NCBI GenBank assembly: GCA_018828145.1
Contig: JAHJWO010000055.1
Coordinates: forward strand, 1-64,000
Direction of reading: 5' to 3'
Origin: Alphaproteobacteria bacterium
GTDB lineage: Bacteria; Pseudomonadota; Alphaproteobacteria; Rhizobiales; Devosiaceae
DNA length: 64,000 nucleotides
Positions 18,007 to 25,931 of the stretch are shown in pieces. The number at the start of each line of letters is the position of its first letter. Within the stretch, counting starts at the first letter, position 1. Under the pieces are notes generated by a model that worked only from the letters and a program-made list of their open reading frames with translations, was not told where the DNA came from and made no database searches. Both the position numbers and the translations under genes were made by a program.

Positions 18007-19449
18007 TCAAACGGCGACGAAGCGGCCGGTTCCAGCAATGTCGTTTAGCACGCCTTTGCGAAGATAGGAGGCCATGGCATCGATTGCCGATATCTCCAGA
18101 TTGGCACGGTCAACGCCAAATTTGGCTGGCACTCCCTGCTCGGTGACGTAGGCGACCCGGTATCGCTTTTTTGCATCGAGCACCTCCTGACCGGCATGGA
18201 TATCTACCACGCGATGTCCTGGCGGGTTTTCGATGCGCCCAAATACCGTGAGGCCCCGGAAGCGTTTCACATAGCCGCCCATCTGGCCGAAGGGATCAGC
18301 GGAAAACGTGCGCTCGAGATTGTCTTCGACCATCTCCCATATTTCCACGCCGGTCAGTTCCACGGTCGAAACTGCAGGATTGGTGGGAATAATGTTCCAC
18401 AAGTCGTTTTGGGATATTGGGCCGGGCGGAATGGGCGCGCCGTAGCGCCAGCCGTTAGAGAAGCCGATTGCGGTTCCGGCCACGTCACAGATCGCAGCCA
18501 AGAGAAAGTCATCCATCGGTGCGTCCATGCTAGTCGCCCGGTGCAAGGGCTTGGCGGTTGAGCCGACGATCTCGCTCAGCATTGCCCGATGCGGCGCCAT
18601 CGCGCGCTCCACGAGCTCCGCAATGTCGGCCTGCTCCGGTATCGTGTCGTCAATCGGGATGAGCTGGTGCTTGACCAAGTCGATGCGCCCATCATCAAGG
18701 CTCACGGTCATCTTACCGATGAAAGATCCGTGGCAGCCCGATTGCATGATCAGAGTCTGACCAATCCGGGCGGGATGGGACAGCCGGTTGTGCGTATGGC
18801 CGCTGACGATGATGTCGATCCCAGCGACCGACTCCGCCAGCAAGCAATCCTGGGGGAAACCTTGATGCGACAGGACAACGATGATGTCGGCTTCATCTGT
18901 CTTGGCCTGCTCGATCGCAGAATGCAGCTCACTTAATCCAGACGTAAACTGCAGGCCGCCGGCAAAGCGTGGTGGCATGGACTTATCGATTATGGTGGCA
19001 GCGAGGCCGATTACAGCCACGCGTATCCCTCCGCGCTCAAAAATCATCTGAGCTGAGAAAGGTCGTTCGCCCGTGGAGGGGTCAATGCAATTCGCGGCGA
19101 GCATAGGGTAGTTTAGCTGTGACGTAAGGGACTTCAGATGCCCGGGGCCCCACGCGAAATCCCAATGTGCTGTCATGGCGTCGATTCCCAACGCATTGAG
19201 CATTGGGATCAGCGCCTCACCCCTTGAATGCACTGCAGGAAATGTGCCGTGAAACGTATCGCCGTTGTCGAGGAAGACGAGGGCGCCCGCAGTCTCCCCC
19301 CGTAAACCGGCCACGACGCTTGCAATCCGGGCAAGTCCACCCATTGTCGGAAACTGTGGGCCACCGGGCGACCAGATGATCTCGGCATGTGGTTCAAGAT
19401 AGCCGTGCAGATCATTCATCTGGACAATAGTCAGGAGACGCTTGCCCAT
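18007..19449 (-). CDS. SoxB-like metallophosphoesterase / 5'-nucleotidase family protein, no signal peptide
   Basis: A 480-residue protein. The N-terminal metallophosphoesterase domain has MNDLHGYLEPH, DNGDTFHGT and GHTHNRLSHP. A C-terminal 5'-nucleotidase-type domain follows (GWRYGAPIPPGPISQNDLWNIIPT). In place of the nucleotidase motif GNHEFD it has AHWDFAWG, close to the GHWEF-type motif I associate with SoxB thiosulfohydrolases. Unlike SoxB and UshA it starts directly with MGKRLLTIVQMND, without an export signal. It lies 24 nt after L,D-transpeptidase 1 and 24 nt before the ClC gene. The reaction is not settled: sulfane-sulfur hydrolysis or nucleotide hydrolysis. Confidence 0.72.
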   Translation of the reverse strand: MGKRLLTIVQMNDLHGYLEPHAEIIWSPGGPQFPTMGGLARIASVVAGLRGETAGALVFLDNGDTFHGTFPAVHSRGEALIPMLNALGIDAMTAHWDFAWGPGHLKSLTSQLNYPMLAANCIDPSTGERPFSAQMIFERGGIRVAVIGLAATIIDKSMPPRFAGGLQFTSGLSELHSAIEQAKTDEADIIVVLSHQGFPQDCLLAESVAGIDIIVSGHTHNRLSHPARIGQTLIMQSGCHGSFIGKMTVSLDDGRIDLVKHQLIPIDDTIPEQADIAELVERAMAPHRAMLSEIVGSTAKPLHRATSMDAPMDDFLLAAICDVAGTAIGFSNGWRYGAPIPPGPISQNDLWNIIPTNPAVSTVELTGVEIWEMVEDNLERTFSADPFGQMGGYVKRFRGLTVFGRIENPPGHRVVDIHAGQEVLDAKKRYRVAYVTEQGVPAKFGVDRANLEISAIDAMASYLRKGVLNDIAGTGRFVAV

Positions 19450-19473
19450 GTCTTTTGTCTCCCTTCTCGCCCT

Positions 19474-20127
19474 TTAAAGCACTACGACGTTGGCGCCCTG
19501 CGGCACACGGCCGTAGAGGTCGATCACATCTTGATTCATCAGGCGGATGCAACCCGACGAGACGGCAGTACCGATCGTCTCGGGCTGCGTGGTGCCGTGA
19601 ATGCGGAAAAGAGTATCTTTGCCATCCTTGAACAAATAGAGGGCGCGCGGGCCCAATGGGTTCTCCGCGCCGCCTTCCATGCCGCCTGACCACTGGGCGT
19701 AACGCTCTGGTTCTCGCTTGATCATGTCCTGCGTGGGTGTCCAGCGCGGCCATTCCCGCTTCAGGGCAATGTTGGCGGTGCCCTTGAACTCAAGGCCCTC
19801 CTTGCCTACACCCACGCCGTATCGAAGGGCCTTGCCGTCTTCCTGTACCAAGTAGAGGAAACGGCTAGTTGTATCGACCACTACGGTACCGGGCGGCTCG
19901 CTCGTCGGAAAATCTACTATCTGCCGCAGATATTGAGGATCCACCTTCGCGACGTCGATCGGAGCCACTGGAAATTTCTCGTTGAGCGGTGCGGCATACC
20001 GCATGGCATCGGCGGAGTTGATCAACGGTGCCGCAGTTTGCTGGATTGGCGCGGTCGTTGCACAGGCGGCCAGTAGCGAAGCAGTCGCAGCGACAAGAGC
20101 AAAGTCTCGAATGCGAAGAAGATTCAT
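19474..20127 (-). CDS. L,D-transpeptidase, lipoprotein (copy 1)
   Basis: A 217-residue envelope protein. A lipoprotein signal with lipobox LLAACATT precedes a YkuD domain with FRIHGTTQPETIGTAVSSGCIRLMNQDV, where the catalytic cysteine sits in SSGCIRL (SHGCIRM in many relatives). Such enzymes cross-link peptidoglycan or anchor proteins using a cysteine that must stay reduced. The start at MNLLRIRDF gives the signal peptide; the longer frame does not. A tandem CTTAAG-type box lies 49 nt upstream. It is the first gene of the operon with the SoxB-like and ClC genes. Confidence 0.87.
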   Translation of the reverse strand: MNLLRIRDFALVAATASLLAACATTAPIQQTAAPLINSADAMRYAAPLNEKFPVAPIDVAKVDPQYLRQIVDFPTSEPPGTVVVDTTSRFLYLVQEDGKALRYGVGVGKEGLEFKGTANIALKREWPRWTPTQDMIKREPERYAQWSGGMEGGAENPLGPRALYLFKDGKDTLFRIHGTTQPETIGTAVSSGCIRLMNQDVIDLYGRVPQGANVVVL

Positions 20128-20176
20128 TTTTTGTGACCGCAGAGTTGAAGAGTTTGACCGCATCGGCAGGGCCCAC

Positions 20177-20193
20177 CTTAAGGCAGGCTTAAA
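20177..20193 (-). promoter_or_regulatory. tandem TTAAG box upstream of L,D-transpeptidase 1
   Basis: Read toward the gene: TTTAAG-CCTGC-CTTAAG, two hexamers 11 bp apart. The box ends 49 nt before the ATG. It belongs to a set of five boxes in this island and nearly matches the one at 30663-30679. The likely binder is the OmpR-type regulator at 25272-25931 (inference). Confidence 0.6.
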
Positions 20194-20223
20194 CGTCGGC
20201 ACCTCCTTCAAGGTTTCCTCGGC

Positions 20224-20254
20224 TTGACATCATATTATATTAGATTATGCTAAT
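20224..20254 (+). promoter_or_regulatory. promoter with overlapping palindromic operator before the peroxiredoxin-SQR operon
   Basis: A TTGACA -35 (20224-20229) is followed 16 nt later by TATGCT as a weak -10 (20246-20251). The inverted repeat ATTAG-N6-CTAAT (20239-20254) covers the -10, in a strongly AT-rich patch. An ArsR-type repressor (encoded at 21797 or 31470) is the natural candidate to bind here. Confidence 0.5.
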
Positions 20255-20280
20255 TTATGGAATAAGAAAAAGGGTGATCC

Positions 20281-20913
20281 ATGAATCAGGAATTGAGGTC
20301 GGCTTCCATACGGATCGGAAGCACAGCTCCAAAGTTCGAAGCTCGCTCCACGATGGGCGTACGGAGGCTGTCAGATTATCGAGGGCGATGGCTTGTGCTG
20401 TTTTCCCATCCAGCCGATTTCACGCCTGTCTGCACCTCGGAAATCCTGGCTTTTGCCCGGCTCCACGGCGAGTTTCTGGCACTGAACTGTGAACTTCTTG
20501 GACTCTCAGTGGATAGCTTGTTCGCCCACATGGGATGGATCGGCGCCATGGAAGGTACATTCGGCGTCACGATACCATTTCCTTTGTTGGAAGATCCCTC
20601 CATGGCCATCGCCAGGGCTTATGGCATGCTGGACCCAGATGCAGCCGACAGCGCCACTGTGCGCATGACCCTGGTCATCGATCCTGACGGGATAGTCCGG
20701 ATGACCTCGACCTATCCTATGACGACCGGCCGCAGCGTGCATGAGGTGCTGCGGACGGTCCAGGCCCTGCAGGTCACCGATGCACACAACGTCTATACGC
20801 CCGAGGGTTGGTCCATTGGAGACCGGGTGATTGATGCGGATCTGATGCTAGGGACGGGCGCCGGATCACCGGATTGGTTTTTCCGCACGAGCGCACTCGG
20901 AGACAAGTCATGA
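20281..20913 (+). CDS. 1-Cys peroxiredoxin, Prx6 type (copy 1)
   Basis: A 210-residue cytoplasmic peroxidase. The peroxidatic motif is PADFTPVC with C51. No resolving cysteine is apparent, and the C-terminal extension (WSIGDRVIDADLML) is typical of the Prx6 group. It reduces peroxides, and possibly persulfide species, with a thiol donor. It heads the operon Prx - MBL - ArsR - SQR; its stop overlaps the MBL start (ATGA at 20910-20913). A second copy is at 44429. Confidence 0.9.
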   Translation: MNQELRSASIRIGSTAPKFEARSTMGVRRLSDYRGRWLVLFSHPADFTPVCTSEILAFARLHGEFLALNCELLGLSVDSLFAHMGWIGAMEGTFGVTIPFPLLEDPSMAIARAYGMLDPDAADSATVRMTLVIDPDGIVRMTSTYPMTTGRSVHEVLRTVQALQVTDAHNVYTPEGWSIGDRVIDADLMLGTGAGSPDWFFRTSALGDKS

Positions 20914-21794
20914 GCAGTAAACCTGTCGTCAAAGGGTTCTTCGACTCACGGACCTCTTCGATCCAGTATGTGGTTCACTGCCCGCAGACCAAGCAGTGTG
21001 CCATCATCGACCCGGTGCTCGATTTTGACGAGAAGTCCGGTGCGACCGCGACCCGGCATGCCGATGCCATCCTGGCCTATATTGGTGAGGCCGGCCTTTC
21101 GGTGCAGTGGATATTGGACACCCATCCGCATGCCGACCATTTCTCCGCCGCACGGTATCTAAAGTCCAAGACGGCGGCGCCAACTGCGATCGGCGAACGT
21201 GTGGTGGACGTTCAGAAGCTTTGGAAAGGTATCTATAACTGGCCTGACCTTGCCGAAGACGGGAGCCAGTGGGACCGCCTGTTCAAGGACGGGGAGTCCT
21301 TCAAACTCGGCAATATTGACGCCAGCATCATGTTCTCGCCAGGCCACACAATGGCCTCGATAACCTACGTGATCGGCGACGCCGCATTTGTGCACGATAC
21401 ACTGTTCATGCCGGATAGCGGAACAGCCAGAGCGGACTTTCCCGGCGGCAGCGCGTCGCGTCTGTATCGCTCCATAATGGCGATCCTGGCACTTCCTGGT
21501 GAGACACGGGTGTTTACGGGCCACGACTATCAGCCTGATGGCAGGGAACCGCTGTGGGAGTCCACGGTTGCCGAGCAGAAGGCCACCAATACCCACATGT
21601 CGACCTGCCGCAACGAGGCAGAGTTCGTCGCGGTGCGCGAAGCGCGCGATCGTAGCCTGCCAATGCCAAAATTGATCCTGCATGCGCTGCAGATCAACAT
21701 CAACGGTGGGCAATTGCCACCACCCGAGGCAAACGGCAAACGCTACCTCAAATTCCCGCTCGACGCGCTGGCCGGCGCCTCGTGGGGAGATTGA
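20910..21794 (+). CDS. MBL-fold persulfide dioxygenase-like protein (copy 1)
   Basis: A 294-residue protein of the ETHE1/Blh group. The metal motif HPHADH is at residues 72-77 (one histidine position reads THPHADHF). Further ligands are in FSPGHTMASITY, VHDTLFMPDSGTARADFPGG and FTGHDYQ. The ADFPGGSASRLYRSI segment is characteristic of the persulfide-dioxygenase branch, which oxidises glutathione persulfide to sulfite. The start MSSKPVVKGFFD overlaps the Prx stop; it is followed at once by an ArsR gene and then SQR. Confidence 0.85.
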   Translation: MSSKPVVKGFFDSRTSSIQYVVHCPQTKQCAIIDPVLDFDEKSGATATRHADAILAYIGEAGLSVQWILDTHPHADHFSAARYLKSKTAAPTAIGERVVDVQKLWKGIYNWPDLAEDGSQWDRLFKDGESFKLGNIDASIMFSPGHTMASITYVIGDAAFVHDTLFMPDSGTARADFPGGSASRLYRSIMAILALPGETRVFTGHDYQPDGREPLWESTVAEQKATNTHMSTCRNEAEFVAVREARDRSLPMPKLILHALQININGGQLPPPEANGKRYLKFPLDALAGASWGD

Positions 21795-21796
21795 TC

Positions 21797-22138
21797 GTGC
21801 TAGCCGAGGATCTGCTGCGGCTGTTGGGAAGCACGAACCGGCTCCGCATTGTCGAGCGGCTTGTGGCCGGCGAATGCTCGGTCAAGACGCTGGAGGCAGA
21901 ACTTGCAATCCGGCAACCGACGCTGTCCCAGCAACTGGGTGAATTGCGCAAAGCCGGGCTGGTGATCGATCGCCGCGAAGCACAGTCGGTCCATTATTCC
22001 ATGGCGCCAGATCACATCGAGCAGGTGCAGCGCGTTTTGAGCGCCTTGAACAGCGCTGACGCGCAACGATCGCATAAACCGAAATCGGAAACGCGGCCCG
22101 TCCATGCCGCACAATTTGGCCGGGTCCTTTCGGACTGA
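21797..22138 (+). CDS. ArsR family transcriptional regulator
   Basis: A 113-residue winged-helix repressor (LGSTNRLRIVERLVAGECSVKTLEAELAIRQPTLSQQLGELRKAGLV ... SVHYSM). The GTG start at 21797 has a GGGGAG site seven bases upstream and lies just after the MBL stop. Its only cysteine is in AGECSV, so it lacks the two-cysteine pattern of BigR/SqrR. The ligand is unknown. It may control the promoter at 20224-20254. Confidence 0.87.
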   Translation: MLAEDLLRLLGSTNRLRIVERLVAGECSVKTLEAELAIRQPTLSQQLGELRKAGLVIDRREAQSVHYSMAPDHIEQVQRVLSALNSADAQRSHKPKSETRPVHAAQFGRVLSD

Positions 22139-22158
22139 ACGGTCACAGGAGGAGTCTC

Positions 22159-23847
22159 ATGGAAACCAAGAAAATATCAGACGCACTGAGCGTCGGACCA
22201 CAGCTGTATCTGACGGACCTGGCCGAAGTGGCGAAGGCGGGTTTTAAATCCATTCTCGTCAATCGACCCGATGGCGAGGGAGACGACCAACCTACATTTG
22301 CCGAGGTCGAAGCGGATGCGCGCGGCTACGGGTTGGAGGCCCGTTATGTGCCCGTCGTCCCCGGGAAGGTCGCCGATGCCGATGTCGAGGCCTTCGCGGC
22401 CGCGGTTGAGGAACTGCCCAAGCCGATCTTCGGCTTCTGCCGAACCGGAACCCGAACGACAACTCTGTGGGCGCTCTCCCAGGCCGGAAGCAGGCCGCTA
22501 ACTGAAATTCTGGGAACAGCGAAGGCTGCAGGGTACGACCTCTCCGGCGTCGCTTTGCGCATTGCCAATGGGGGACAGGTCAAGACCGATGCCCCAACCG
22601 AAAAGCACCAGATCGTCGTGGTTGGTGGTGGTGCCGCCGGCCTGGCCGCTGCCGCGAGCCTATTGGCAAGGGCCAGCGATCTGGACATCGTCGTTATCGA
22701 TCCTGCCGACATGCATTACTATCAGCCCGGCTGGACACTTGTGGGAGCGGGCGTTTTTACGCCGGAGCAGACCCGCAAGCGGCTCGCCGACCATGTTCCG
22801 CATGGTGCCAAACTGATCAAGGCCGCGGTCGTTGCGTTTGATCCAGCCAACAACGCGGTCATTCTCGAGGGTTGCCGCGTTGTCCACTACGAGCGCCTGA
22901 TCGTGGCGCCCGGGCTCAAGGTCGACTGGGGGGCAATTGAAGGCTTGCCCGAAACACTGGGCAAAAACGGCGTGACCTCCAACTACCGCTATGACTTGGC
23001 ATCCTACACCTACGATCTCGTCAAGTCGCTCAATGGAGGCACGGCCCTTTTCACCCAGCCAACTATGCCGATCAAATGTGCCGGCGCGCCGCAGAAGGCG
23101 ATGTACCTGTCCTGCGACATTTGGAAGGAAAGGGGCACCCTGGGCAAAACGAAGGTCGAGTTCCTGAACGCGGGTCCCGGTCTCTTCGGCGTGGCGGACT
23201 ATGTTCCTCCGCTCATGGAGTATGTGAAGGAATATGGGATCAACCTGTCGTTCGGGCACAACCTGTTCAAGATCGACGGCCCGAAAAAGATTGCTTGGTT
23301 CAAAAAGACCGACAAGGACGGAACCGTCGAGATCGTCGAGCGCAAGTTCGATATGATCCATGTGGTGCCGCCTCAGGCACCACCGGATTTCATCAGGGTC
23401 AGCCCGCTGGCGGGCGAGACCGGATGGGTGAGCGTCGATCAGGCGACCCTCCGGCACACCAAGTTCGACAACGTCTACTCATTGGGTGACGTAATGAACG
23501 CCCCCAATGCCAAGACGGCAGCGGCTGCCCGCAAACAAGCGCCGGTGGTAGCAGAGAACCTGCTCGCCGATATGGGCCGCTCGTCGAGCCAGGACCGTGC
23601 CATTTATGACGGCTACGGATCCTGCCCGCTGACGGTGGAGCGGGGTAAGATCATTCTGGCCGAATTCGGCTATGGTGGAAAGCGTATTCCCAGCTTCCCG
23701 AAATGGCTCATCAACGATCTGAAGCCATCGCGCCTGGCCTGGTTTCTCAAGGAGAGGCTGCTGCCGCCGATCTATTGGCAGGCCATGCTCAAAGGGCGTG
23801 AACCGATGGCCAAGCCCAAGCATGAAAAGATCGCTTCAGCGGAATGA
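22159..23847 (+). CDS. fusion: DUF442 sulfurtransferase/phosphatase-like domain + sulfide:quinone oxidoreductase
   Basis: A 562-residue two-domain protein. Residues 1 to about 110 are a DUF442 (TIGR01244) domain with the loop C94-RTGTR. From about 150 it is an FAD oxidoreductase of the SQR family: VVVGGGAAGLAAA (FAD-binding GXGXXG, about 154-166), DPADMHYYQPGWTLVGAG, C307 in PIKCAGAPQKAMYL, C489 in GYGSCPL, and YSLGDVMNAPNAKTAAAARKQAPVV near the second FAD contact. Two redox cysteines fit the type II SQR pattern. It would oxidise sulfide to a persulfide and reduce quinone, with the DUF442 domain as sulfane-sulfur acceptor. It lies 20 nt after the ArsR gene. Confidence 0.88.
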   Translation: METKKISDALSVGPQLYLTDLAEVAKAGFKSILVNRPDGEGDDQPTFAEVEADARGYGLEARYVPVVPGKVADADVEAFAAAVEELPKPIFGFCRTGTRTTTLWALSQAGSRPLTEILGTAKAAGYDLSGVALRIANGGQVKTDAPTEKHQIVVVGGGAAGLAAAASLLARASDLDIVVIDPADMHYYQPGWTLVGAGVFTPEQTRKRLADHVPHGAKLIKAAVVAFDPANNAVILEGCRVVHYERLIVAPGLKVDWGAIEGLPETLGKNGVTSNYRYDLASYTYDLVKSLNGGTALFTQPTMPIKCAGAPQKAMYLSCDIWKERGTLGKTKVEFLNAGPGLFGVADYVPPLMEYVKEYGINLSFGHNLFKIDGPKKIAWFKKTDKDGTVEIVERKFDMIHVVPPQAPPDFIRVSPLAGETGWVSVDQATLRHTKFDNVYSLGDVMNAPNAKTAAAARKQAPVVAENLLADMGRSSSQDRAIYDGYGSCPLTVERGKIILAEFGYGGKRIPSFPKWLINDLKPSRLAWFLKERLLPPIYWQAMLKGREPMAKPKHEKIASAE

Positions 23848-23866
23848 TCGACTGCGATGGCGCGGG

Positions 23867-24490
23867 TTACGCCCGCGCCAACTCAAGCGGCTTGGTCGCC
23901 ACCAGATCGATCAATGCAGACATGCCGTGGTGTCCCGTGCCTTCCGCAATCTCGGCATCGTAGCTTAGGAGGCTGGTGATGGTGAGCGTTTGGAAGGCCT
24001 TTTCCAGCAACGCTTCGGTGTAAAGGTTCTCCTCGGTCCTGGGCCCGCCGGTGCCAAATGCCAGTTGCTCGGGCCGATAGCCGTGCAGCAGCAAGGTTCC
24101 GCCCGGACGCAAGGCCTTGATCATGCCGGCGAAAATTGCGTCGCGCAGAGCAGGACCCGCAAACTGGATGAATATGCCGACCACGATATCGAAGTGCTCA
24201 TCGGGCCAGTCGTATTCTGCCAGATCCACCACTTCGGTGGTGATCGAAACGCCGCGGCTTTTGGCGAGTGCCTGCGCCTTGCCCAAGCCAATCGCCGACG
24301 CATCGATGGAGTGGACAGCCAGCCCCTGCTCCGCCAGCCAAACGCCGTTGCGGCCCTCACCATCGGCGACGGCGAGAGCCGAGCTACGTTCTTTCACGAT
24401 TTCAGCGTGGCGGCGCAGGAAATCGCTCGGTTCTTCTCCGAACAAATATTCAGCCCGGTCGTAGCGCTCATCCCAGTCAGTGCGTGTCAT
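23867..24490 (-). CDS. class I SAM-dependent methyltransferase
   Basis: A 207-residue cytoplasmic enzyme with the start MTRTDWDERYDRAEYLFGEEP. SAM-binding motif I is ALAVADGEGRNGVWLAEQG, followed by an acidic VHSID loop and FDIVVGIFIQF. It resembles TehB-like and thiol/tellurite methyltransferases. It is 33 nt downstream of dsbA and so shares its box. Methylation of a thiol or sulfide would fit the neighbourhood but is inference. Confidence 0.78.
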   Translation of the reverse strand: MTRTDWDERYDRAEYLFGEEPSDFLRRHAEIVKERSSALAVADGEGRNGVWLAEQGLAVHSIDASAIGLGKAQALAKSRGVSITTEVVDLAEYDWPDEHFDIVVGIFIQFAGPALRDAIFAGMIKALRPGGTLLLHGYRPEQLAFGTGGPRTEENLYTEALLEKAFQTLTITSLLSYDAEIAEGTGHHGMSALIDLVATKPLELARA

Positions 24491-24523
24491 TCGCGCGTAT
24501 CCCGCTCCTATCCGTTTGCCCAA

Positions 24524-25165
24524 TCAGACGCCGAGCTCCTGGCGGGCTGCAGCCACGACTTCGCGAAAACCTGCCAAGTCGAGCGCTGAGCCGACGAAGA
24601 ACGGGCCGACGAGATAGGAAGGTGTTCCCGTCAAACCGATTTCGTCAGCTATCTTGGTGTTGGCACGCAACTGGTCAAGCAACGCAGGCCCTTTAGCTGC
24701 AATGGTAGCATCGACCTTGACCATATCAACATCAGACGCTTCAAGAGCCTCACGCATCCCTTGTTCGGTAATGCCTCGACCGGGAATGGCCATAAGCGCA
24801 TCATGGGCTGCGAGGTACTGCCCGTTTTCGTGTGCTGCGAGTGCAGCCTGACCACCATAGACCGATGCCTCGGTCAGGATGGGCCAATCCTTAAATACCA
24901 CACGAAGTTTGTCGTCGGTCGCCATCAACTCCTTGAGATATGGAGCACTCTGCTTGCAGAAAGGGCAATTGTAATCAAGAAATCCAACCATGGTTAGGTT
25001 GGCATCCGCCGGGCCGAAAACCGGCGTCCCAGGCGTTGCAAAAATTGCTTCAAGGTCGAGAGGTCCGTCCTGCGCAGATGCAACACTTGGTTTTCCAAGC
25101 CAGAGTGCCAGTGGGGCCATCATGGCAAGTTTGGTCACGGCACGGCGCGAGAGTTGCTTTTGCAT
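24524..25165 (-). CDS. DsbA-family thiol-disulfide oxidoreductase
   Basis: A 213-residue exported protein. The twin-arginine-like signal LSRRAVTKLAMMAPLALWLG precedes a thioredoxin/DsbA fold with CPFC in FLDYNCPFCKQSAPYLKEL and the cis-proline region GLTGTPSYLV. It probably oxidises or isomerises periplasmic thiols. The start at 25165 has AAGGAA at good spacing; ATG at 25171 is the alternative. It is divergent from the two-component system across the shared box at 25208-25224. Confidence 0.87.
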   Translation of the reverse strand: MQKQLSRRAVTKLAMMAPLALWLGKPSVASAQDGPLDLEAIFATPGTPVFGPADANLTMVGFLDYNCPFCKQSAPYLKELMATDDKLRVVFKDWPILTEASVYGGQAALAAHENGQYLAAHDALMAIPGRGITEQGMREALEASDVDMVKVDATIAAKGPALLDQLRANTKIADEIGLTGTPSYLVGPFFVGSALDLAGFREVVAAARQELGV

Positions 25166-25207
25166 GGGCATTTTCCTTTTCGTCGGCCTCCAAAGCATTC
25201 TCGACGC

Positions 25208-25224
25208 CTTAAGCCAGCCTTAAG
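25208..25224. promoter_or_regulatory. tandem CTTAAG box between dsbA and the response-regulator gene
   Basis: CTTAAG-CCAGC-CTTAAG, two perfect hexamers 11 bp apart. It ends 47 nt before the regulator's ATG (25272) and 42 nt before the dsbA ATG (25165). It is the best-matching member of the set and suggests autoregulation of the two-component system plus control of dsbA and the methyltransferase. Confidence 0.65.
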
Positions 25225-25271
25225 TGCGGTCGCATGGTCGTGTTAAGAAACGTCAAATCCTGGAGCCGGTG

Positions 25272-25931
25272 ATGCGTATTCTCGTGGTTGAAGACGATGA
25301 CATCCTGCGAGACGGCCTCGAGGTCGGACTGCGCATTGCAGGGTTCTCGGCGGAAACGGTCGCGTCGCTTGCTGATGCACGTGCGGGACTCGCCGCTGGC
25401 CGCTTTGACGTAATCGTGCTCGATCTGATGCTGCCGGACGGGTCGGGCCTGGACCTGCTCGATGAAATCAGGCGCTCCGGATCGGACGATCCAGTCTTGC
25501 TTCTCACGGCCAGGGACAAGGTCGAGGATCGTATCGCCGGACTTGATCACGGGGCAGACGACTACCTCGTCAAACCCTTCGATCTCGACGAGCTAGCGGC
25601 TCGCCTACGGGCGCTTGTTCGTCGGGTTAACGGCCGAGCACAGGCCTATTTGGTCTGGGACCACATCCAGATCGTGCCTGCGACCATGGAGTTATCGGTG
25701 TCGGGGACGCCCGTGTCTGTGTCACGCCGGGAATTCGCGGTGCTGCAATCCCTCATGGAATCGCCAACGGTTATCCAATCCAAGAGGGCCCTCGAGGAGA
25801 AGCTCTACGGTTGGCAGGAAGAGATCGAAAGCAATGCCATCGAGGTGCATATCCATCACCTGCGTCAAAAAGTGGGACGTGACGCGATCGAAACTGTTCG
25901 CGGCTTGGGTTATCGCATGAGGAAAGCCTGA
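25272..25931 (+). CDS. OmpR-family response regulator of the thiol-redox island
   Basis: A 219-residue regulator. The receiver has E-D-D (ILVVEDDDIL), phosphoacceptor D51 (VIVLDLMLPDGSG) and K in YLVKPFDLDELA. The winged helix (VSVSRREFAVLQSLMESPTVIQ ... VHIHHLRQKVG) is of the QseB/TctD group. The ATG follows CTTAAG and a GTTAAG sequence. It overlaps the kinase start by one base (TGATG). It is the natural candidate to bind the five tandem boxes, including the one in front of itself. Confidence 0.92.
   Translation: MRILVVEDDDILRDGLEVGLRIAGFSAETVASLADARAGLAAGRFDVIVLDLMLPDGSGLDLLDEIRRSGSDDPVLLLTARDKVEDRIAGLDHGADDYLVKPFDLDELAARLRALVRRVNGRAQAYLVWDHIQIVPATMELSVSGTPVSVSRREFAVLQSLMESPTVIQSKRALEEKLYGWQEEIESNAIEVHIHHLRQKVGRDAIETVRGLGYRMRKA

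Noticed and set aside
25242-25247. GTTAAG as a third repeat of the 25208 box
   Set aside because: It is 23 bp from the second hexamer, not a multiple of 11, and may be part of the -10 region.
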